From Blastocatellia bacterium (GTDB lineage Bacteria > Acidobacteriota > Blastocatellia > Pyrinomonadales > Pyrinomonadaceae): a stretch of 11,290 bases of DNA. Shown here one piece after another: positions 1 to 4,656 of this stretch; the first letter of the stretch is position 1, and the number at the start of each line of letters is the position of its first letter. Below the pieces are notes generated by a model, which saw only the letters and a list, made by a program, of their open reading frames with translations, did not search any database and was not told the origin of the DNA. A program made the position numbers and the translations under genes. The DNA is taken from NCBI GenBank assembly GCA_013695195.1, contig JACDAY010000081.1:1-11290 (forward strand). The letters run 5' to 3'.

Positions 1-1
1 A

Positions 2-343
2 TTTCACGATTGGAAAATGAGTGGCAGCGTTTCGGGTTTAGCTGGCAAACCGAGAATCTCAGCACCGGTCGATCCAAAGGCTGAAACACGACCGGTAGGA
101 AGTGGTTCAGATTTATCTAAAAATCAACGCAGCCAACTAGAAAAACGCATAAAATCCATCGAGTCCGAAATCCCCATCCTCGAAGCCGAAGCCGCACACC
201 TCACCGCCGAAATGTCCCGCCCCGCCATCGCCTCGGACTATTCAAAACTCGCCGAAGTCACACAAAAACACTCCGAAACAGAAAAGCGTATACAATTGCT
301 CTACGACGAATGGTCAACCGCCGCTGCTGAACAACTGAAATAG
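2..343 (+). CDS. ABC-F family ATPase, C-terminal end (5' truncated)
   Basis: This is the 3' end of a gene that begins left of the window; the frame is open from base 2 (F-H-D-W-K before the first internal Met at 17) to the TAG at 341-343. The visible 113 residues match the C-terminal region of ABC-F proteins (Uup/EttA-like, soluble tandem-ATPase translation factors). A variable, basic, low-complexity linker comes first, then a heptad-rich coiled coil starting around LEKRIKSIE. It contains the typical pattern of charged helix, short break (SRPAIASDYSKLAE), second helix and an aromatic end (LLYDEWSTAA). In this family the coiled coil follows the second ATPase domain. The ATPase domains themselves are outside the window, so the subfamily cannot be named. 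The gene is convergent with the toxin gene at 402-695, with 58 bases between them and no clear terminator hairpin. The ATG at 17 could in principle start a small ORF, but the upstream frame is open and the family fit favours truncation. Confidence 0.75.
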   Translation, partial: FHDWKMSGSVSGLAGKPRISAPVDPKAETRPVGSGSDLSKNQRSQLEKRIKSIESEIPILEAEAAHLTAEMSRPAIASDYSKLAEVTQKHSETEKRIQLLYDEWSTAAAEQLK

Positions 344-401
344 AAACCCGCATTCCTGTTCTTAGGCAAAGCCGGATGCCGAAATGATGGCCAGACGTGT
401 G

Positions 402-695
402 TCATCTATCAAAACCGAAAGAAGGATCGCGTCGATTATGCTTGACTACTAATATTCGGACAGTCTTGTCATCAACCACACGAAAGAGGAAATGATGAGG
501 AAACCGGTTCAGGTTGACTCTTCGCAAATCTCCGACATGGCTCGCGTACGAATAAGGTCGGTCAGCGGCTGTCTTTCCACAATACCGAAACTCCGCGTAG
601 AACTCAGCTGCCAGATCTGCTCCGACCGAGTTGTCGTAGTACTCCATTATCTCCAGCAGGTCGGAGTATACCGACGAGTTGAGTTCCAGCTTCAT
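402..695 (-). CDS. ParE/RelE-type toxin of a toxin-antitoxin pair
   Basis: This gene encodes a 97-residue protein of the RelE/ParE toxin superfamily. The conserved C-terminal half is easily seen: LRRVNLNRFPHHFLFRV (about residues 57-73), followed by a beta strand VRILVVKHNRRDPSFG that ends the fold. The N-terminal helix carries LLEIMEYYDN, the usual ExxxYY-like pattern. Members either poison DNA gyrase (ParE) or cleave ribosome-bound mRNA (RelE); the sequence alone does not separate the two. The start was set at the ATG at 695 because it overlaps the antitoxin stop as ATGA, a classic translationally coupled arrangement. The frame stays open further upstream to 839, but that stretch is antisense-like sequence inside the antitoxin gene and is not homologous to toxins. 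The protein should be held inactive by the antitoxin encoded just upstream. Confidence 0.85.
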   Translation of the reverse strand: MKLELNSSVYSDLLEIMEYYDNSVGADLAAEFYAEFRYCGKTAADRPYSYASHVGDLRRVNLNRFPHHFLFRVVDDKTVRILVVKHNRRDPSFGFDR

Positions 696-916
696 TTCCT
701 GCGTGGACGGTTCGCAATAAGCGTATCCAATTGCTCCAGCGTTATCACCTTCGATGGATCTTCGTCCATCTCCCGGTCTCTCCTCAGAGCTTCCTCGATT
801 TCGGCTTCGTCGATGAAATCTTCTGGCAACGATTCCCAAAGGCGCTCGGCAAGCTTCGCTCGTTCATTCTCGGGCAGGCTGAAGGCTAATTTTTCCACTT
901 CTGCAATAACTGACAT
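692..916 (-). CDS. Addiction-module antitoxin (TIGR02574-like)
   Basis: This 74-residue acidic protein resembles the 'putative addiction module component' family that pairs with RelE/ParE toxins. Typical features are the opening helix V-EKLAFSLPENERAKLAERLWESLPED, followed by an acidic stretch (DEAEIEEALRRDREMDED) and a basic end (RPRRK). Antitoxins of this kind wrap the toxin, and the complex often represses its own promoter. The stop codon overlaps the toxin start by four bases (ATGA), so the two are coupled. The ribosome binding site is weak: only AGG about 13 bases before the ATG. The gene starts ten bases after the stop of the unrecognised fragment at 926-1129, so cotranscription with it is possible. 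Confidence 0.85.
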   Translation of the reverse strand: MSVIAEVEKLAFSLPENERAKLAERLWESLPEDFIDEAEIEEALRRDREMDEDPSKVITLEQLDTLIANRPRRK

Positions 917-925
917 ATTTATATT

Positions 926-1129
926 TTAACCTATTTTGTCAATAATTGTGAGCAGTTTTTCGTGCCCCTCGCGCGCGTCATCGCCTAGGCTAATCCCGTC
1001 ATGCCCGCCTGCCCGCACAACGTCGAAAGCGAGTCCGAGCGTCGTAGCCCCCGGTGGTATTTCTGAGTTATCGTCAAGGGCTCGAAACTGCGGAATTGAT
1101 TTTGCCGGGTCTTTGGTCCATTCTTTTCG
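926..1129 (-). pseudogene. Unrecognised C-terminal protein fragment (possible gene remnant)
   Basis: On the minus strand a frame is open from just after a TGA (1130-1132) to a TAA at 926-928, giving 67 residues with a natural-looking composition. It contains WTKDPAKSIPQF, a Gly/Pro turn (IPPGATTLG), an acidic glycine-rich stretch (GGHDGISLGDDAREG) and a final hydrophobic helix HEKLLTIIDKIG. There is no ATG; the only plausible internal start is a GTG within LAFDVVRAGG. I do not recognise the family. The composition and the position immediately upstream of an antitoxin suggest the 3' remnant of a decayed gene whose 5' part was lost in the 46 bases next to guaB. The overlapping plus-strand frame (936-1253) is Ser/Arg/Pro-rich and looks like a shadow. 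Confidence is low because the frame is short. Confidence 0.3.
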
Positions 1130-1175
1130 TCAAATCGAAGGGAAAATCTTCAGTTTGGGAAATGTAGTTACAATA

Positions 1176-2645
1176 TTACGACTCAATCCGATAATTCGGT
1201 GCCTCTTTCGTGATAATCACATCGTGAACATGCGATTCGCGGAGGCCGGCTGAAGTGATGCGGACGAACTTTGCGTTTTGCTGCAAGTTTTTTATGGTTT
1301 TACAGCCTGTGTAGCCCATTCCGGCGCGGAGGCCGCCGACGAGTTGGGTAACCATCTCGGCGATGGTACCTTTGTAGGCGACGCGGCCTTCTATTCCTTC
1401 CGGGACGAATTTGGAATCCGCCGAGGTTCCTTCCTGGGCATAGCGGTCGCTTGAGCCTTTTTTCATCGCTCCAATAGATCCCATGCCGCGATAGGTTTTA
1501 AAGTTTCTGCCCTGAAATAAAATAACCTCGCCGGGAGCTTCCTCGGTTCCCGCGAATAGCGATCCGATCATAATACAATCGGCACCGGCGGCGATGGCTT
1601 TTGAAATATCGCCCGAAAATTTTATGCCGCCGTCGGCTATGATCGGAACTCCCGAGCCTTTGGCGGCGTGCACGCTTTCGTGGATCGCCATAATTTGCGG
1701 CACGCCCGCACCGGTAACGACCCGCGTCGTACAGATCGAGCCGGGGCCGATGCCGATCTTTACTGCATCCACGCCGGCACTGATAAGTTCTTTTGTCGCC
1801 TCTGCTGTCGCTATATTGCCGGCGACAAGCTGTATCTCTGGAAATTTTGACTTTATTTTTTTCACGGCTTCGATAACGCGTGAGCTATGGCCGTGAGCGG
1901 TGTCGATAACGATGGCGTCGACACGCGAGTTGATCAGCTCTTGCGTGCGCTCCAGAAAATCGCCGGTCGCGCCGATCGCGGCCGCACATCGCAGCCTACC
2001 CAGATCGTCCTTTGCAGCTATTGGGAAATTTATAGCTTTTTGAATGTCCTTGACGGTGATCAAACCCTTTAAATGCCCATCGTCGTCAACGACGAGCAGC
2101 TTTTCGATACGATGTTTCTGAAGTTTGATCTTGGCCTCGTCCAGAGTTGTTCCAACCGGAACCGTAACGAGCGGCTGCGGCGTCATAACCTCGGAAACAG
2201 GAATGTCGAACCGCGTTTCGAAACGCAAATCGCGGTTGGTGATAATACCGACCAGCAAACCATTTTCGTCCACGACCGGCACGCCGCTGATCTTAAATCG
2301 GCCCATTATTTTCAAAGCTTCGGAAACCAAAGCGTTTTGGTGAATCGTTACCGGATCAACTATCATCCCGGATTCGCTGCGTTTCACCTTGTCCACTTCT
2401 TCGGCCTGTCGTTCGACAGCAAAATTTTTATGAATAACGCCGATACCGCCTTGTTGGGCAAGAGCGATGGCAAGCGAGGCTTCGGTTACGGTATCCATCG
2501 CGGAGGAACAAAGCGGGATGTTAAGCTCGATCGAGCGCGAAAACCGAGTCCTTGTGTCAACCTCGCCCGGAAGCACTTCGGAATAGGCTGGAACGAGCAA
2601 AACATCATCAAATGTTAAGCCTTCTTTTATTTCTTCAATATTCAT
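1176..2645 (-). CDS. guaB: IMP dehydrogenase
   Basis: The enzyme oxidises IMP to XMP with NAD+, the committed step of guanine nucleotide synthesis in the cytoplasm. It has 489 residues, the normal bacterial length. The (beta/alpha)8 barrel starts with GLTFDDVLLVPAYSEV (residues 9-24). Two CBS domains are inserted at about 95-205 (GVPVVDENG; LLVVDDDGHLKG). The catalytic loop is GIGPGSICTTR with Cys305, followed by the phosphate-binding ADGGIKFSGD (337-346). The mobile flap holds YRGMGSIGAMKKGSSDRY, with the catalytic Arg401-Tyr402. The ATG at 2645 is chosen; the frame can be extended eight codons to a TTG at 2669, but the resulting peptide is not family-like. Neither start has a convincing Shine-Dalgarno sequence. 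The gene appears to be monocistronic, with a repeat-rich leader upstream and the fragment/TA pair downstream on the same strand. Confidence 0.98.
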   Translation of the reverse strand: MNIEEIKEGLTFDDVLLVPAYSEVLPGEVDTRTRFSRSIELNIPLCSSAMDTVTEASLAIALAQQGGIGVIHKNFAVERQAEEVDKVKRSESGMIVDPVTIHQNALVSEALKIMGRFKISGVPVVDENGLLVGIITNRDLRFETRFDIPVSEVMTPQPLVTVPVGTTLDEAKIKLQKHRIEKLLVVDDDGHLKGLITVKDIQKAINFPIAAKDDLGRLRCAAAIGATGDFLERTQELINSRVDAIVIDTAHGHSSRVIEAVKKIKSKFPEIQLVAGNIATAEATKELISAGVDAVKIGIGPGSICTTRVVTGAGVPQIMAIHESVHAAKGSGVPIIADGGIKFSGDISKAIAAGADCIMIGSLFAGTEEAPGEVILFQGRNFKTYRGMGSIGAMKKGSSDRYAQEGTSADSKFVPEGIEGRVAYKGTIAEMVTQLVGGLRAGMGYTGCKTIKNLQQNAKFVRITSAGLRESHVHDVIITKEAPNYRIES

Positions 2646-2695
2646 AAAAATCAGAGTGTAATTTTGCAATCTCTGACAGGATGGAACGCTGATTT

Positions 2696-2793
2696 AACTC
2701 TGTGTTTAGTAAAAAACTTTGTGTTCTATGTATTTATAAAGAGTGGTTAACACAAAGCACACAGAGGGAAGACACAAAATGCACAAAGAAGAA
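2696..2793. repeat. Degenerate CACAGAG/CACAAAG repeat cluster
   Basis: The left arm reads CTCTGTGTTT then AAACTTTGTGTT (2698-2724). The right arm reads AACACAAAGCACACAGAG (2749-2766) and is followed by GACACAAAATGCACAAAG. The arms are imperfect inverted copies: the complement of the right arm is CTCTGTGTGCTTTGTGTT, so the left arm equals it apart from an insertion of about ten bases in the middle. Short degenerate repeats of this type (CACAGAGGACACAAAG-like) are scattered between genes in many bacterial genomes. Whether this copy acts as a transcript element or is inert is unknown. Confidence 0.55.
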
Positions 2794-2840
2794 TCTTCTC
2801 CATCCTATCGCTTAGAAATTTTCATTATAGTTTTTTATAC

Positions 2841-2865
2841 AAAAAAGCCCGCACTTTTTGCGGGG
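2841..2865 (-). terminator. Intrinsic terminator of the rodZ-like gene
   Basis: Read on the minus strand, a six-pair stem CCCGCA/TGCGGG (2848-2853 with 2859-2864) encloses a five-base loop and is followed directly by C and a run of six T (2841-2846). It lies about 70 bases after the stop of the RodZ-like gene, on the correct strand to end its transcript before guaB. On the plus strand there is no T-run after the hairpin, so it is unidirectional. Confidence 0.75.
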
Positions 2866-2934
2866 CACGATTGTAACGGAATCAATGTAACAATCCGTAA
2901 AAACATCAGCTCGTCAAAAGCTATCATAATAAAT

Positions 2935-3978
2935 CTAATTTGGAGACGGCGGCCTTGCTGTGTCGACAGTCCTTGGCCGACCGACAACTATCGGCGTCCT
3001 GGTCGGTATCGGCGTTCCAATCCGAGCAGTGGAGGTTGCAACAGGTCTCGGCGCTGGTATGCCGCGCGTCTCCCCAGGCTGTGCAGTGGCCTGAGTGACG
3101 GGGCGCGTTTCCGCCGCCGGTGCGGATGTGGGAGCTTCGGTCCGGATTTCTGCCGTGTCAGGGGACGATTGCAGTCCATTCGACACGATTTCACCGCCTT
3201 GCCAAATTCGAGCAAGATTGCCGGGGTTGATTTCAATTTCTATGATCGCCCGTTTTGGATGGGTCGGCTGGGCCGGCAGCGTTATTTGCTTCCCATTGAT
3301 CTTCAACTGCGCGAACCGGGCACGCGATTGCGAATAGCGCAGTTTCAAACTCTGTTTCGGTTCGAAATTCACCGGTTTGCCGGGAGAAATCAGAGCTACC
3401 GAACTTTTGCCATCCGTTACCGAGGTTAACGAAACCGCATCGCCGACGGCTTGAAACTCGACCATTAAACTTTCCATCGTTGGAATGGAACCCGGCGCCG
3501 GAACCGGATCGATAGGAGCTTCAATGTTCGTGTTCGGAACTGTATTCGCAGTGTTGGATACGATAGTCGGTTCGCTCTGTTGATTTTGAATATAATTGAC
3601 GAGAAATAAAATCCCGCCTGTCATCAAACCTAAAATTATTACCGCAAAAATTATTGTCGGGATAATAGCCGAGCTCGGCTGGTCGTCAGTCAGCACTTCG
3701 GGGCGATATGACATATTACGCTCGTTTTCTCTGCCCTCATTTTCGATCACGATCGTCGAATAATCCTGTAAGGCTTCCTGCTCATCGACACCGACGTATT
3801 TAGCGTAAGAACGCACGAAACCTTTATTAAAAATGCCCCCGGGCAATGTCTTGTATTCGTCGTTTTCTATTGCTTCAAGATAAAGCGAAGAGATACGGGT
3901 TTGCTCTGCAACTTCGCTTATCGATATACCCCGCTCCAGGCGAGCCTGCCGCAATTTTTCACCAAGGGTTGATGACAT
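2935..3978 (-). CDS. RodZ-like HTH, single-pass membrane protein with DUF4115-type domain
   Basis: This 347-residue protein has RodZ architecture. The N-terminus (residues 5-75) is the RodZ-type helix-turn-helix: LGEKLRQARLERGISISEVAEQT, then the signature YLEAIENDEYKTLPGGIFNKGFVRSYAKYVG. A single membrane helix spans about 103-130 (AIIPTIIFAVIILGL). The periplasmic part has a DUF4115-like beta domain at about 170-262 (MVEFQAVGDAV; LKLRYSQSRA; ARIWQGG) and ends in an 80-residue Pro/Thr/Ala/Arg-rich tail. In well-studied bacteria RodZ links the MreB cytoskeleton to the elongation machinery. Here the role is inferred from architecture, since no mre gene is present. The gene has its own promoter (4038-4067) and terminator (2841-2865), and is divergent from the microcompartment island. 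The upstream region has only a weak GCGGG-like ribosome site. Confidence 0.85.
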   Translation of the reverse strand: MSSTLGEKLRQARLERGISISEVAEQTRISSLYLEAIENDEYKTLPGGIFNKGFVRSYAKYVGVDEQEALQDYSTIVIENEGRENERNMSYRPEVLTDDQPSSAIIPTIIFAVIILGLMTGGILFLVNYIQNQQSEPTIVSNTANTVPNTNIEAPIDPVPAPGSIPTMESLMVEFQAVGDAVSLTSVTDGKSSVALISPGKPVNFEPKQSLKLRYSQSRARFAQLKINGKQITLPAQPTHPKRAIIEIEINPGNLARIWQGGEIVSNGLQSSPDTAEIRTEAPTSAPAAETRPVTQATAQPGETRGIPAPRPVATSTARIGTPIPTRTPIVVGRPRTVDTARPPSPN

Positions 3979-4037
3979 GATTTATGGATTTTCCCGCCGT
4001 CTGGTTAAGTGCAAATTTATAATGGCCTTAATCTTGA

Positions 4038-4067
4038 AATATAGCGTCCTTACGCGGAAATTGTCAA
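4038..4067 (-). promoter_or_regulatory. Sigma70-type promoter for the rodZ-like gene
   Basis: On the minus strand a perfect -35 TTGACA (4062-4067) is followed after 18 bases by a -10 TATATT (4038-4043). The expected start of transcription lies about 50 bases upstream of the RodZ-like ATG at 3978. This is the best promoter match in the window. Confidence 0.7.
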
Positions 4068-4176
4068 TTGTTTGAAACTGTTTATCGACTGATTACGGCT
4101 TGATTATTGCATCTCCGGCGTGTTAAGTTAAGGGTTTAATCAAGTCTTATTTTAAAATCTCAAAAGTAAACGACAA

Positions 4177-4184
4177 AGAGAGGA
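4177..4184 (+). promoter_or_regulatory. Ribosome binding site of the first BMC shell gene
   Basis: AGAGAGGA lies seven bases before the ATG at 4192. It is a good Shine-Dalgarno match and supports this start. It contrasts with the weak sites before the second shell gene and the zinc-ribbon gene, consistent with the first shell protein being made in greater amounts. Confidence 0.7.
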
Positions 4185-4191
4185 ACTAACT

Positions 4192-4590
4192 ATGAGTTTA
4201 GAAGCACTCGGAATGGTTGAAACGAAGGGTTTCGTCGGTGCGGTAGAAGCGGCGGATGCAATGGTGAAAGCCGCGAATGTTCAATTGCTGGGCAAAGAAT
4301 ATATCGGCGCCGGATACGTAACAATCTTTGTTCGCGGTGACGTAGGTGCTGTTAAAGCCGCAACAGATGCCGGAGCGGCGGCTGCACGCCGGGTCGGGGA
4401 ACTGATCAGCGTTCATGTTATTCCGAGGCCGCATAACGAGGTCGAAAGAGTGCTTCCGAAGGGCGGGAAAGTTGGTTACAGCCCCGATGAAAAAGCTTTG
4501 CAAGGCGGCGGAGGCAGGCAGCTGAATCCGGGCGACGGCGGGTTATCCGCGACAGGAACCGGCCAGGGGAACAAGACTAGGACAAAGTAG
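4192..4590 (+). CDS. BMC-H shell protein (PduA/EutM-like) with glycine-rich C-terminal tail
   Basis: This is a bacterial microcompartment shell protein that should form hexameric tiles of a protein shell. The BMC fold covers about residues 3-90: ALGMVETKGFVGAVEAADAMVKAANV, then pore loop YIGAGYV (Gly39-Ala40-Gly41), FVRGDVGAVKAATDAGAAAA and VHVIPRPH. Lys26 and Arg79 stand at the positions of the edge residues Lys26 and Arg79 of PduA, so hexamer packing looks intact. After residue 90 there is a tail of about 40 residues rich in Gly, Asp, Thr and Lys (KALQGGGGRQLNPGDGG), which is longer than in typical PduA/EutM. The VHVIPRPH ending resembles the Haliangium ochraceum shell proteins. It is the first gene of the island, 58 bases before the aldehyde dehydrogenase. 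Its TAG stop opens a GGCAG-type repeat. Confidence 0.95.
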   Translation: MSLEALGMVETKGFVGAVEAADAMVKAANVQLLGKEYIGAGYVTIFVRGDVGAVKAATDAGAAAARRVGELISVHVIPRPHNEVERVLPKGGKVGYSPDEKALQGGGGRQLNPGDGGLSATGTGQGNKTRTK

Positions 4591-4615
4591 GCAGATTGCA
4601 GCGGCAGTAAGCGGT
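4588..4615. repeat. GGCAG-type degenerate repeat starting at a stop codon
   Basis: The sequence TAGGCAGATTGCAGCGG, continuing CAGTAAGCGG, begins with the TAG stop of the first shell gene. It resembles the repeats that start at the TAG stops of the second shell gene (7380) and the VWFA gene (7540, minus strand). It occupies most of the spacer before the aldehyde dehydrogenase. Confidence 0.45.
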
Positions 4616-4656
4616 AAGGAGGAAAACTGCGAATGCCACCTGTAAAGAATGGCTGA
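4616..4656 (+). promoter_or_regulatory. Strong Shine-Dalgarno and seven-codon leader ORF overlapping the aldehyde dehydrogenase start
   Basis: The perfect AAGGAGG (4616-4622) lies 26 bases before the aldehyde dehydrogenase ATG (4649), too far to serve it directly, but 10 bases before another ATG at 4633. That ATG opens a seven-codon frame (MPPVKNG) ending at TGA 4654-4656, so it overlaps the enzyme's first codons by eight bases in another frame. The enzyme frame has a TAA at 4643-4645, so it cannot start upstream of 4649. This fits translational coupling through a leader peptide. A sequencing indel is the alternative. Confidence 0.45.

Larger units (their letters stand above)
2646..2934. other. 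Intergenic region between guaB and the rodZ-like gene
   Basis: This 289-base gap holds the guaB leader, a cluster of CACAGAG/CACAAAG-type repeats (2696-2793) and the intrinsic terminator of the upstream rodZ-like gene (2841-2865). I see no convincing guaB promoter. A minus-strand TATAAA lies near 2733-2742 but lacks a matching -35. The plus-strand frame from 2743 is antisense to the rodZ-like gene and looks like a shadow. Confidence 0.5.
3979..4191. other. Divergent intergenic region, rodZ-like gene / BMC island
   Basis: This 213-base gap carries the minus-strand promoter of the rodZ-like gene and must also carry the plus-strand start of the BMC island. On the plus strand I find only weak candidates: TAAAAT at 4153-4158 without a recognisable -35, and TTGATT at 4100-4105 paired with a poor -10. 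The island may need an activator or an alternative sigma factor. No terminator, RNA gene or repeat is seen. Confidence 0.4.

Noticed and set aside
492..929. Plus-strand 145-codon open frame
   Set aside because: It is antisense to the toxin-antitoxin pair, which has clear family matches and an ATGA overlap.
936..946. TTGACA on the minus strand as a -35 box for the antitoxin
   Set aside because: The -10 position at proper spacing would fall on the antitoxin start codon, and the hexamer lies inside the open frame of the upstream fragment, so it is probably chance.
2073..2618. Plus-strand 181-codon open frame
   Set aside because: It lies wholly antisense within guaB, whose protein is unmistakable, and the translation has no family features.
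2646..2669. Eight-codon N-terminal extension of guaB from a TTG
   Set aside because: The ATG at 2645 gives the normal family N-terminus and length; the extension has no ribosome site.
2743..3429. Plus-strand 228-codon open frame
   Set aside because: It covers intergenic repeats and the antisense of the RodZ-like gene. The Arg-rich, low-complexity translation is typical of a shadow frame.
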